A stretch of DNA of 64,000 nucleotides from Ophioderma brevispina (GCA_023653785.1 JAMKCH010012762.1:16203-80202); one strand, 5' to 3'. Shown: positions 37,801-48,539, numbered from the stretch's first letter. Program-made: numbers and translations. Notes: a model not told the origin generated them from the letters alone.

Positions 37801-38079
37801 TCCTGAAAGAGAGAGAAACAATAAACAAGAATGGAAACAGCTCGGGTTTTAGGTAGTGGGATTTGTTTATAAGGTTATCTGAGATTTGATGACAGGGTGG
37901 TAAATATAGGACTGACCCAGCTGGGCCACATTTTTTTTCGGACTGAACAGAAAAAGAACAACTAAGCCAACATTTAAAATCTGGCTCCAACTGTGCACAG
38001 AGGACACTGCACTGAAATTTATGCCTGTATCTTAGATTTAGCCTTTATGTATTTAACACCTTTAAATTTTTTTTCACCA

Positions 38080-39010
38080 GGGGATCCACCTCCTAGATTG
38101 CAAATGGGGGGAAACACAAGTCCTGGGTTCTAATGTTAACGCTTGTAGCTTACGGAGCGCCACCTCCCAAGACACTTTATCTCATCAGATGGGAAACCAC
38201 ACACTGCAGCCGTTGTAGCCCGCACCTATCCTAAAGATAGGTGGGCTGTACCCTCCTAGTGCTTTTACGCAAGACAGCCTGGAATTGGAAACGGGTAAGT
38301 GGCGGTCGTATCCATATGGAGAAACAGTGGTCCCTGACCTGCTGGGAGGACCACTAAGGTACGATTCAAGTGCGGCTACAGGGCACACTGGGGGACCCTA
38401 CCGCTCGCTCCAATGCCCAAGATTTTTCTTTCTGATGCTCTCCCCCTTGACGTCTGGTCAGTTTTTGAATACGCAACCCTTAGTGCATTCCAGTGTGATC
38501 TGGTGTAGTGAATAGCACATCGTCAAATGATAGAATCCTGTCCCCCTTGTCTTTCTTCAGATTTGGCAGTAATTCCCCAAACCTTAAGAAGGCAAACAAA
38601 TGCAACAGTGAATGCAGCTTTAAACAGTGCTACCTCGTAGCTTGATATTACAACCTTCCAGGCATTAACAAGTTTGAAGGAATGGATAAGGTAATTCGGC
38701 CTAAGGACATCCTCCGCTCCTTTGAGCATCTTGCACCCCTCGAGCAGCTTCTGCACTACGAAGGATTGGTTGGGTCTGCCAGCCACGCAGTTTGTGGCTA
38801 TAAGACAACACATAATTATGAGTTTATAGTAGATGGGGACTTCCCACCTAAAGAACTGCGGCCGCTAAAGGCCAAACTTGGCTGTTGGAACGGGCCAAAA
38901 ACTAATGATAGGCCTAACTGACCTTGAAACTGCTGCAAGGAATCAATGCTCTTTGATAAAGCGATGTGTGTTATTGCCATGGATTGACTGGAGGAGGCTG
39001 GGACTTCGAA
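38080..39010 (-). pseudogene. Tyrosine recombinase of the Ngaro-like element
   Basis: The - strand reads, in order, KSPSTINS (N-terminal helical domain), FVVQKLLEGCKMLK, ALFKAAFTVAFVCLLKVWG (the box-I helix, where the catalytic Arg normally sits in an LRxGE motif; here Lys is read, next to apparent one-base indels), SKTDQ (beta-hairpin), CPVAALESYLSG, FRIGA (box-II Arg, HxxR region) and GFPSDEIKCLGRWRS followed by YKR near 38150, the region of the catalytic Tyr. All segments fit DIRS/Ngaro recombinases. Several frame changes occur between segments. The enzyme would join the circular DNA intermediate to the genome without a DDE integrase. Confidence 0.82.
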
Positions 39011-39019
39011 ATGCATACC

Positions 39020-39850
39020 GATTCCAGTAGTGATACTGGTATGGCCACCCTACCTCCTTGTTCTGGGGCAGTGGGGTGGAAGCAGAGGAGAAGCCTGAAA
39101 CGTGTGATAGAGAATCAGTTTTTATTTTTTACCACTGGGATATGTACAGACCTAAAGGTGAGCGTTTTTGCAGGCGCAAGCACTTCCAGCACAAAATGCG
39201 GCGGACTAGGGGGACATGATGCGGGGAACACTTGGAGTCTGATTGTTGATAATCAGTACAACGCTTTATTGTCCGAACGAAAAATGACACGCTTACCTGC
39301 TAAATGTTCCCCCCATACTGTAACGGCCACGACAATGGGGAAAGAAACTAACCAGCAATGGATGGCGACCAAGACAAGACATGATCGGGCCATCTCCCCT
39401 GAAACCAAGAACCCTAAAGTATCCCCCGAACCCAACGTAGGTTCCCACTGGCATCGGTAAAGAGCTGAAGGTCATTGTTCTCTCAACCAACCTTGTTCTG
39501 GAATAATGGCTGATCCATTATAATCTGACAGGAAGCTATGCCACATATGCAAATCCTCTCTGGCCCCCTTTGATATACGAACCCGATGCCCTGGATTGGT
39601 TAACCCCAGTGACAAGTTGATCAGGCGTCTTAAGAAGGCTCTTCCACATGTGTACAGCGTTGCACACAAATGATAGGGAGCCCACAAGTGACTGGGTTCC
39701 TTCAAAGTCAAGCTTCCTGTGGCCCGGTATGCATGATCTATTATGGCCCTCAGTTTTACCAGTTTGACTTGTGGGATTTTACATTGTTCACAATGCATCA
39801 ATTCTAAGCCAAGGAAAGTTATCTTAGAGGAGGGACCCTCAGTTTATAAT
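39020..39850 (-). pseudogene. RT thumb/connection and RNase H of the Ngaro-like element
   Basis: It starts with SKITFLGLEL (39830 downward), then PQVKLVKLRAII, GRAFLRRLINLSLGL, GAREDLHMWHSFLSDYNGS and GWLREQ, the connection typical of DIRS-type RTs. RNase H follows: FPIVVAVTVWGEHLAGKR, then VIFRSDNKAL, with the Asp of the conserved catalytic set in FRSDN. A tail resembling TDSLSRF occurs before the recombinase. The domain removes template RNA during copying. Frame changes occur between blocks, although 39472-39801 is open for over 100 codons. Confidence 0.82.
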
Positions 39851-39861
39851 CTGCTAAGGTA

Positions 39862-40139
39862 CGCCCAGGCGCTGCAAATTGATTCAAAATGACTTTAGAA
39901 CACTTGTAGAGGTAGAATAGAAGTACTTAAGGTTAAGCAATAGTTCTACGGCAAAAAGGTGAAATTATATAAAATTTCTACAGGTTAAAAACTTTCCATT
40001 TTCACCTCAACTTTGGCAAAAATTAAAAACATTATACAATTATTTTCACAATGTCGAATGAACTTGATATTTTAATTTAATGCTTTATTAAAAAGGTGGA
40101 GTACATCTCCTTAGAACTAAAGTGGTGTGGACTAATGTA
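39862..40139 (-). other. AT-rich insert in the RT, possible intron
   Basis: It interrupts the RT between the active-site box and the LADYK...EGPSSKITF segment, which are adjacent in related RTs. On the - strand it begins near GTGAAG and ends with TTTGCAG, plausible splice borders, and is non-coding. Spliceosomal introns have been proposed in DIRS-like elements. A deletion plus an unrelated insertion would look the same. Confidence 0.4.
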
Positions 40140-40620
40140 CTTCTTATTCTGACACTCTTCACTTAAACAGACTCGTTTCCCTACTCCTGACTCCGCAACG
40201 AAGAGGAAATTCATCCGCGAAATGGATCAACTGTGTCACAATGGTCTCCTCCTGACTACCCACTCTAAGAACGAGGAGAATGTTTCAAACAACTGAGCCG
40301 CGGCTGCACCCATAGGGGGGGAAAAAAGACAATTACAAATAAATAAAGGCCATCCATAGCCTCTTTCCCTAGAGGTCAAAATCTTGAGGGCATATGGTAG
40401 TAATCGAAAGGCGGACGTAATGTCGGATTTGGCCATCTGAGCCCACGGCCCAACATTGAGACGAGAGAAACTGCTTCGTCAAAACTGGTATACTTAACTG
40501 CACATGCCTCTGCACTTATCCCATCATTGACAGACTGCCCGAGAGGCCAGGACAAAGGGTGTATGAGTTCTAAAGGAGCGGGTGACGACCTTCGGAACAC
40601 ACCAATTGGGGATACCCGAA
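40140..40620 (-). pseudogene. Reverse transcriptase, fingers and palm, of the Ngaro-like element
   Basis: The - strand gives ELIHPLSWPLGQSVNDGI (fingers), YTSFDEAVSLVSMLGRG, then MAKSDITSAFRLLP with the first catalytic Asp (near 40425), then MGAAAAQLFETFSSFLEWVV, and at about 40190-40215 the active-site box. There the usual Asp-Asp pair reads as Asp-Glu in an out-of-step frame, followed by LFVAESGVG. The motifs and spacing are those of DIRS/Ngaro/PAT RTs rather than LTR or LINE enzymes. The frame is broken at several points. Confidence 0.85.
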
Positions 40621-40929
40621 AATTTGGAAAAGGTTGGAATACAAAGGGGCCGCAATTCCGCCCAAGTTGGGTTGAAGCTTTTTTTCAGTTTTTCACCAAC
40701 ACCTCTGGGTATTTACGTGCGGACTCCAAATTCCTGCCCTCCATGGCGTGTCTGGGACCTGAGAAACCAATCTTAACCCATGTGAGAACCCCAACCGTAA
40801 AACACTCGCAGCCTTCTGATCCGTGTACTCGTCTAGCAGTGGTTAACAGCTCACAAAGTTTCACTGGTGAGGGGGGGGCTTACACATTAACCAAGTCTGG
40901 TGTTCGGTACTGAGTTCGTCACCCTCTCT

Positions 40930-42020
40930 ATGGCTATTTGTACCTGAAATAGGTTTTACAAACATTGGTCAGTGCAATGAATTCAATTATTGACTGGCGC
41001 CATTCCCCGATTTGGTATTAAAAACTTTAGCATTTAGAGCGGACACCACTTTTAATAAAACTGGGAGACCCATACCTAGGCCTGACAAAAACCTGTGAAA
41101 CATGACCGAATATAACATTCTATATTTTTTGATTATTTTGGCAAAAGTGGTAGATGAACAGACATACTATAAGGGCAAATGGTGCAAAAATGAAAGACCA
41201 CAGAGCCATGCAGCGTACACAGCCCTCAGTATTACAAATGCCCCTTTTTGTTTGGTTTAACCTTATTAAGCGTGATGTTATTATTCTGGATCCCAACCGT
41301 GTGCTTCCTGAACCTGTTATTATTATTTTGGTCCGTTATCTGTAGAGTTCTAGTGTATATAAATGGTTGTTGTGAGCTTTATTCACCTCAAGCTCCTGCT
41401 AAGGTGGATTAGTGTGCATTATTATTACTAACTATTATTAATTTTAGAGTACACCCAGCAGAAGGTATTCACAGAAGCAAAACCCATGCCAGTGATAATC
41501 AATGGATCCCAACGAAGTTAGAATTAAATTTTTTAACCATATATGAATGTATAAGGCATTGAGTTTCAGTTTAAACCCTACCTGCAAAAAAACTGTGAAC
41601 TCCCATCAAACCCTCAAACCTAACAACTGTGAAATTTATTTTCTTTCCCATATTTTTGCAAAAGTTTTTTTAAAAAACCCTATTACATATGGACAAAACT
41701 ATTTTTAAAAGTGCCAACCCATGAGGTAATAAGTAACACTGGATCACCCCACCCAAAGTGCCCATGTGTACACCCAGTGTAATGTTACCCAAAGAAATTA
41801 TTGCATTTAGAACACACCCTCTGCAGTATGGAAAGCACAGCAGCCAAACATATACAAAACACAATGTAATTTGTATACAATATATCAGAACATAAACGTA
41901 AAATCATGCATGCGACTAAAAGCCGGTGAATCGTGCCGCGGGGGATGGGGATACCCTTCTTCCAACGTAAACATCATGATTGTAAACCGCGGGTTTGTGT
42001 ACCTAAATTACCCGCGCAAT
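40930..42020. other. AT-rich spacer between gag and RT (unit 1)
   Basis: It is non-coding, with ATTATTATT-rich text and no family motif on either strand; the matching spacer in unit 2 is 43200-44330. It could be an intron-like or inserted segment, since related elements place the RT soon after gag. Confidence 0.45.
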
Positions 42021-42029
42021 ACAGGCCGG

Positions 42030-42600
42030 ATGCCGCAGTTGACCAAAAAGGCAAGCCGGCGAACGACGGGTCCTAGCGCTGTCCAACGGACTGGAATCTC
42101 ACCCCTCTGCTTACTTACGGCTTTACACGCACTTGCCACCGTGGTTGGGCTTGCCGCAAATCGCGCAATTGTGGCGAAATTTACAATTTTTCTCAGGAGC
42201 AACGACTGCTGCTTAAACTTTGAAACAAGTGAGAGGTAAATGGCGGTTACCTGACCTGAAATGGAGAAGGGTGGGTGACTGGCGCGCTCTGCAGGCGGAA
42301 GGAGGGCTGTTGATACGGACCGCGGCGTTGGGGGGGTTGCCATTACGAACAAAAAGGCCACAGTTCCCGTCGATGACAGACCCAGGGTTTTGGGGGGTTC
42401 CTCGTGTGGACGCTCCTAAAATGCGTGTCGTAAAAACTTCGCCACCCGAAGCCGCCGAAGCGATTCGCAGCGGATCTGAGGATGCGGTATTTTAAGACCT
42501 CCTGCGCGCGATTGGGGTGGAATTCCAAAAAAACAGAAGCGTAACTAATGAACGCGCTTGCCATGTTGAAATGGATGTTATTCTTACGCACAGGCTTGTT
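42030..42600 (-). pseudogene. Gag core and Cys/His knuckle, copy 1
   Basis: The - strand reads ASAFISYASVFLEFHP, EVLKYRILRSAANRFGGFGW and YDTHFR, then NPPKPW. This is the retrotransposon gag signature (aliphatic helix, then Trp and YDxxFR) of DIRS/Ngaro elements. About 40 codons on, at 42129-42229, a zinc knuckle follows: Cys-Phe-Lys-Phe-Asn, Cys-Ser, a third Cys (in the following Lys-Cys-Lys-Phe-Arg-His in copy-consensus reading), then NCAICGKPNHGGKC. It binds the element RNA. Indels break the frame between core and knuckle. Confidence 0.75.
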
Positions 42601-42771
42601 TCCTTAATCACAGGTCGCCCTTGGCGATCTACTACTGTTAACGCTAAGTTCGCGCGTGTTCTTGGTCGTGCCTCCCCAGTTTTAAGATAGCCCTACTTCA
42701 ATAAATTCACACCCCTCCCAATCTTTTCCCTTCATTGCTTGTGGGAGAGTGCGACCAGGGGAGCGCAGAAC

Positions 42772-45008
42772 GGATTTGGCCATCTGAGCACCACGGCCCA
42801 ACATTGAGACGAGAGAAACTGCTTCGTCAAAACTGTATATAATATCTAACTGCACATCCTCTGCAGGCACTAAAAGGTGAATATTAACAAAAAGGGGCCT
42901 TGCAATCCGCCAAGTTGAATCTCTGCCTATCTCTTTTTTTCAGTATTTTTCCCTAACCACCTCTGGGTATTTACGTGCGGACTCCAAATTCCTGGCCCAT
43001 CCATGGCTGTCTTGTACCTGAAATCCACTCTATAAACCCATGTTAGACCCCAACCGTAAAAACACTCGCGCCTTCTGATCCGTGTACTCGTCTAGCAGTG
43101 GTACCAGCTCACAAAGTTTTCACATGGTGAGGGGGCTACACATAACAAGTCTGGTGGTACTGAGTTGTCACCCCCTTCTCTATGCTATTTTGTACCTAAT
43201 TATGGGTTGTACACATTGGTCATGCAAATTGAATTCAATTTATTGACTGGCTGCCATTCCCCGATTTTGGATAAAAACTTATCATTATAGCGACACCCCT
43301 TTAATAAAATGTGAGAGCCCAACCTAGCCCTGACAAAACCTGTGAAAAAATGACAATATAACATTTCTATTTATTTTTGATTATTTTGGCAAAGTGGAGA
43401 TGAACAGCACACTATAAGGGCAAGAGGTGTCAAAAATGAAAGACCCACAAGCCAATGCACGTACACAACCATCAGTATACCAATCCTTTTTGTTTTGTTT
43501 ACAACCTTTTAAGCGTGAGTTTATTATTCTGGACCCAACCGTTGCCTTCCTGGAACCCTTTATTTATTTATTTTGGTCAGTTAGCTTGTAGAGTTTATTT
43601 TTTATATAACTTGTGTTAGTTGTATGTGCACCTCAAGCTCCTGTATGGTGATTAGTGTGCATTATATTACTAACGATTATTATTTTATAGTAAACCCAGC
43701 GAAATGTATTCACTGAAGCAAAACCCCATTCCAGTGATATCCATGGATGGCCACGAATATTAGAATGAAATTTTTAAAACCCTTATGAATGGGTATAAAA
43801 GGCAATGAGTTTCAATTAACCCTAACTGCACTGTGAACCCATCAACCCTGCAAACTACAACTGTGAAATTTATTTAATTTTTCCCATATTTTTTGCAAGT
43901 TTAAAACCCCCATTACATTGGCAAAACCTATTTAAAAGTGCCAAACCCATGATGGTAATAAATAACACTTTATAATAACACTTATTTATTATATCTATTA
44001 ATTAAATATATCTTTTAAAAAGAATTATTTAAATTTATACCACAGCACCCTGCAGTAGGAAGCTTACAACAGCACCCCAACATAATACAAACACAATGTA
44101 ATTTGTAACTAACAATATATTCCAGAACCTAACGTAAATCGGCATGCGACGAAAAGCCGGTGAAAAACTCGTGCCGCGGGGGTATAACCCCCTTTCCAAC
44201 GTAAACATCAGATTGTAAAAACCGGGTTGTACCTAAATTCCCGTCGCAAAATGCCGATGCCGCCATTACCAAATAAGGCAGCCCGGGATATCGCGTGTCT
44301 AGCGCTGTTCCAGACTGTATCTCACCGCCTGCTGCTTTAACATTACGGCTTTTTACACGCACTGCAACCGTGGTTGGGCTTGCCGCAAATCGGCAATTGT
44401 GGCGAAATTTATCATTTTGTTCCAGGACAAAACCTCCTGCCTTGTTAAAATAAACCGGAAACTAAGTGCTAGTACTGGCGGGTTACCTGACCTGAAAGTG
44501 GATGAAGGGTGTGAATTTGGCGCGCATCTGCAGGCGGAAGGAGGGCTGATACGCCGCGCGTTTGGGTGCCATTACGAAACAAGCCACAGTTCGCCGTCGA
44601 TAGCAGACCAGGGTTTTGGGGGTTCCTCTGCTGGCGCATCCTAACCTGCGTGTCGTAAACTTCGTGCCACCCGAAGCCGCCGAAGCGATTCGCAGCGTAA
44701 TCTGATGGTATTCATGTATTTTACGACCGCACCCTCCTGCGCGCGATGGGGTTGAATTCCAAAAAAAACAGAAGCTTAAATATGAACGCGCTTGCCATGT
44801 TGAAATGGGATGTTATCTTACGCACAGGCTTTGTTCCCTTAATCACAGTGTCGCCCTTGGCTATCTACTGTTAACGCTAGTTCGCGCGGGTCTTGGCGCC
44901 TCCCCTCTTTTTCCAGAAGTAGCCCTAATTCCATAAATTTCAAAACCCCTCCCAAGCTTTTCCTGATCTTGCCTTGTGTGAGATTGTCGCCTCATGGACG
45001 CGCAGACG
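42772..45008 (-). repeat. Internal tandem unit 2
   Basis: This is the second copy of 40424-42771. Its RT start (DEAVSLVSMLGRGAQMAKS, near 42774-42850) runs at the left border straight into unit 1 sequence. That makes this a true head-to-tail joint inside the element, at least as assembled. Confidence 0.85.
44350..44800 (-). pseudogene. Gag core and Cys/His knuckle, copy 2
   Basis: This copy is more broken than copy 1. FGGFGW-like text lies near 44670 and the knuckle words (HNC, CGKPNHG by frame) at 44358-44456. It is continuous with the gag N-terminus to its right and so represents the original position of gag in the element. Confidence 0.65.
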
Positions 45009-45009
45009 G

Positions 45010-45740
45010 ACGCGAGGGGCTGTCGTGGGAGATTCCCTCCCTCGGGGGATTTACCAAATAATGATAGCTGACCCGGGATGCTACCCAGCTACTTTGACAT
45101 GAAACTCCACCGTTATTGCTCTGACTCGTGGCCCCAGGGTTGTGCGGGCTCGGCTGCATCTCCTTGCCACGTCATATCCCGGTAGAACCTGAGGCTGATG
45201 AACCTGGTATAGCTGGCACCTTGAGCTTGAGCTGCTGGCCCCTGAGCTTGGATTATCTGGCTCTGGAACTGATTCGCTAGAGTTCCTGAACTGAAGTGCT
45301 ACCCCCTGAGCTGGATTAGCTTCGACCTGAACAAACCATCTATGGGGACCAAATAAAAATGGCCATACGGGTATTATTTCCGGCTCTAATACTGTCCGTT
45401 TGCGTGGTCAAAGTTGCGCTTGATGCCTTTACTGTGCTTGACGGCCCTGGATTCAAGTTCATTGAATTAGCAGGTTTCGTACTTGTACCTGCCTGGTCGC
45501 TTGACTCCCGCAAAAACGGCATCCCATGATGGCTGCCTCGTTGTTTTCTTCACAGCGCTTCTCGTCACCCTGGGACCTGGTTTTCTTGTGTCTTTTCCCT
45601 CTTTTACGCACCCCGCCGACGACACATTTGTTGGCCTTTCCTTAGTCTCTTCACCCATCTTTCTCTTCTCAACAGGTTCGCAGATGTTGCTTTTAGAGTT
45701 CTTTTCTCTATATGCAAGGCAAGGCAAAGATGAATTGCTT
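45010..45740 (-). pseudogene. Gag N-terminal region of the Ngaro-like element
   Basis: Near 45467-45727 the - strand has an open frame with a basic segment (RKPGPRVTRSAVKKTTRQPS, then FAGVKRPGRYKY). A Ser/Gly/Gln/Leu-rich low-complexity stretch (45010-45400) follows in mixed frames, built from GAGCTTGAGCTG-like words on the + strand. A basic then low-complexity leader before the gag core is usual for these elements. The start codon cannot be fixed because of frame breaks. Confidence 0.5.
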
Positions 45741-45770
45741 TTCCTGAGTGTTCATTTCAGCGAGAACAAC

Positions 45771-46082
45771 ATTTTTTTTATGACTGCACCGTCTGCCAAC
45801 CAGCCTTGAGTGACAAGTTTTTTGGAAAAAATGTAAACAATGCAAAACATACCAGGGCGCGAAAGGCGCGTGATGATTGATGCTGTCACTTGCCAGCCAG
45901 TCTACCGAGGTTCAATGGGTCACGCAAATTGACCCTACTAGACCTTGCGGCCGGACAACCAGGGCACTTACATTAAGCCGACTCACTCCCCCACCCATAA
46001 AATATGAGCATCCAAACAAGGGAATTGGCCGACATCGAGGAGCCAAATTGTTTGATTAGACTACTAATAACAACACTAATTA
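45771..46082 (-). repeat. Ngaro repeat A1 (5' terminal)
   Basis: This is the terminal copy of A2, ending at about AACACTAATT; beyond it the sequence is unrelated. It would contain the start of the element transcript. Confidence 0.85.
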
Positions 46083-46325
46083 TTTTAATTTATATGTAGC
46101 AATACAGTAATTGTATTATTTAACATTTTAACATGTAATTGTATCTTTTAATGTAATTGTATTTTATGGAATTTAACCTTGCATATATATTGAATTTTTA
46201 CTATTGTATGTTGTTTGATTGGTATTTATATTGTCTAGAGAGGTCCCTTGTGGAAAGCAGTGCTTCGTTCACCTGTAACGTGGCTCCCTCGTATAAATAT
46301 GTCTACTAATAAATAAATAAATGCA
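46083..46325 (+). mobile_element. Probable LINE 3' end with AATA tail
   Basis: The phrase AGAGAGGTCCCTTGTGGAAA, then GCAGTGCTTCGTTCACC, CGTGGCTCCCTCGTATAAAT and the tail AATAAATAAATAAATG have the design of animal non-LTR 3' ends (short conserved 3' UTR, then a simple AATA repeat). It carries no coding sequence. It directly abuts the outer border of A1, so the Ngaro element may have inserted next to or into it. Confidence 0.4.
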
Positions 46326-46329
46326 CCTC

Positions 46330-48185
46330 TAAAGACAAACAATCAAATGTAGTTTTATTTTTTTTTTTTTTTTCTCTGTTTTGGTGTTGTGTTTTTTTGT
46401 TAATGTTTTGTTTTTTTCTTTTGCGGTTTTCTTTTTGTTGTTTTGTTTGTTTCTTAACAATCTTCTGCCCAGAATTGCGTTCGGTAGCTATGTGATGTTT
46501 AAAATTGATTTTTTTTTTGTCAATTTCGATCTTATTTGTTTTAGTAGGAGAAACAAATTTGGTTGATACAATAATTTTTGCTATATTTAAATTTATTGCC
46601 AGTTGAAGCATGAAATCAGTGGGGTACCGACGGAAGGAAAACAGGTCCCTCTCCATGGCTGGAAATATCGTGCAACTGGAATAATATTTGCACTTCCGTC
46701 TCGATTTTGTCGTTTGTCCTTATAGTGTTTAGGTATTAATAAGAGTAGACAATAGTAATCTTCTTTTACGAATAAGCTGTAAATCCTTGTAATCCTGGAT
46801 TCCGTTTATAGAAAATGGTCATGCTAAGCTAATTTCCGGCGCAGTCGTACATGAAAGGATCCATGAGAAATTTACAGAAAGAAGGGCCCCCAATTTTGTT
46901 CTAACCCGGGTTTTTTTACATATTTGGAATGCTTTCCAATGTATCAGATCACACCTGAAGTGAATAAGGCCAATAGGCCCCGTCTTTTATGTAATAATAT
47001 AGGATGTAGTATTTGCTATCGTGGCACGACAGAAAATTCAAATCACGGTGTTCTATGGATACAATACGAGATCAGGCAAGTTCAACACAAGGGGGTTTGC
47101 GGTTTTCTTCTTTTTGTACTTGTTTGTCCAATTAAACCTTCAAAACGTTCTTGGTAGGTGGTCTCCAAGGCGATCCAGTGCAAATTTGAGAGAAATTCGT
47201 ATTCTAAAACAAAAAAAATCTCTGCGCATTTGGCACGGTTTATTTGAAGCAAGCACCGGGACGATTTGAAAATGCTGCTCCTCCTGACTGATTGCCTCTC
47301 ATATTTGCTGGTTCAGATAAGTCGTATGTTTTTTGCCTTTGTTGATTTGAATAATTTCTATTGGTTTAGCAATTTTTCTCGTCGAATTCGTCCATCAATA
47401 AACGATCGCGATTAATAACACAAATAAGTGCTTGGGGAGGGGGGGGGGGGTCGTGTCACGCCAAGATTTTTGTTTTGCGGCGATTTTCTCATTCGTTAAA
47501 AATAAATATTTTCGTAGCTCTATTTTTTTTTGTAATTGTGTAACACTCATCTTTGCGCTTCTTTTTCCATAAAAGAAATTCCGCCGATAATGAATATTAG
47601 CCCACAATTGGAGTGTGATTTTAAAAATAAAAATTTAGCAAATCCTGTGTTGCCAGAAATATTTTTCTGCTTAGTATGTTCATATGCATGAAACAAAATT
47701 ATTATATAATCATAAAAATTATTACATCCTTTATGTGCTGAAAAGACAGCACTTTTCATCATCTACCGACTGCGCCGCCATTGCTGTACAAACATATGGC
47801 AAATATATGTCGTAGTTACTGCACCCCACAAAAAACAAAAAAAAAATACAAAGAATGTACAAAATGGTAGATATTTGGCTAAAAATATACGTAATTGGTC
47901 CGTCTAGAGCAGATATAACATCAAAAGGATTTCACAAAGTGATGCTGTGGAAGCAGGCTCGTGGAAACCTTCTGTTACATGTTGAAGCGATTTTTTTGAG
48001 ACGTTTTCGAAAGAGATTTGCCCCTAATTTTCCAGACGAATACCCCGAACTCCTTTATCTTTGGCACCTTTGACCTCAAAGGTGGTCTGAGTGTTATTTG
48101 AAAATTCCCTTGGAAAAGTGTTTCCTCTCCTTAGTGGGTTTCCATGGACCCCCGCCCAACGTTGGTGAAAACAACCTTATAGGCA
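46330..48185. other. No recognisable gene
   Basis: T-rich and A-rich simple sequence near 46355-46530 produces a long Lys-rich - strand frame that I regard as an artefact. The rest is AT-rich non-coding text, with a G12 tract at 47437-47450. Confidence 0.5.
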
Positions 48186-48215
48186 CTTACTTTTTAAAAA
48201 GCAAAATTCTTCAAG

Positions 48216-48525
48216 TTTTCAGTGATATTCATTATCGTTGCATTCAATTTAGGTCTCGTGTATAGCCTATTTAACAACATTAAAGATTCTTTGGGGATGG
48301 TTCTGATATTTGTCGCGTCCAATGTCATCTCAAACATGCTCATTTTTTGCCCATATCTTGGTTTAATCTTTTCCCCGAAAATAACGCAAATTGTTAATGT
48401 TACCCCCAAAAAAACATTTGAAGTTGGATTTTTACGATCTTTGTTGGCTTTAATCAATAACGGGCTTCACGGTGGCCTTACCCCCTTGTATTTGTCCTAC
48501 CACTATTTAGTATGCTTATTCAAAT
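48216..48525 (+). CDS. Candidate exon, possible class C GPCR last transmembrane segments
   Basis: It follows a pyrimidine-rich AAGTTTTCAG acceptor (ending about 48212) and is open for about 100 codons. The translation has a hydrophobic stretch IFIIVAFNLGLVYSLF, then NNIKDS, a second hydrophobic stretch GMVLIFVASNVISNMLIF and LGLIFSPKITQIV. An F-x-P-K motif after the last helix, and an N-x-x-K/DS motif before it, are features of class C receptors (GABA-B-like). The spacing is shorter than usual and no partner exons are seen, so this is tentative; a retro-copied fragment or chance frame remains possible. Confidence 0.28.
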
Positions 48526-48539
48526 AAACAGTTTAGGGG

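Larger units (their letters stand above)
40424..42771 (-). repeat. Internal tandem unit 1 (RT start to gag)
   Basis: It aligns along its whole length with 42772-45008 at an offset of about 2.35 kb at the left end. Anchors include CACGGCCCAACATTGAGACG (40444 and 42792), CTGGGTATTTACGTGCGGAC, the CTATAAGGGCAA block, AACCACGG knuckle text and GTTTTGGGGGGTTCC. Differences are mostly single-base gains and losses. Unit 1 is the one continuous with the rest of the RT. Confidence 0.85.
35199..46082 (-). mobile_element. Ngaro-like tyrosine-recombinase retrotransposon
   Basis: Such elements copy themselves by reverse transcription and integrate with a tyrosine recombinase, probably through a circular DNA, without target duplication. 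In 5' to 3' order on the - strand: repeat A1, gag, RT, RNase H, tyrosine recombinase, SGNH hydrolase, B1, A2, B2. Both repeat pairs are visible by eye, and the A1...B1-A2-B2 order is the split-direct-repeat layout known for Ngaro and PAT. The hydrolase after the recombinase is known in animal Ngaro elements and favours Ngaro over PAT. Every reading frame is broken by indels, and a 2.3-kb part is tandemly duplicated, so this copy as written is not functional. At about 10.9 kb it is longer than usual (about 5-7 kb), explained by the duplication and AT-rich spacers. Confidence 0.85.

Noticed and set aside
35199..46082. LTR retrotransposon or endogenous retrovirus
   Set aside because: No LTRs, protease or DDE integrase were found. 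The tyrosine recombinase and the split A/B repeats identify a DIRS-superfamily element instead.
46306..46656. 116-codon Lys-rich - strand frame
   Set aside because: The Lys/Asn/Gln richness follows from T-rich simple sequence on the other strand.
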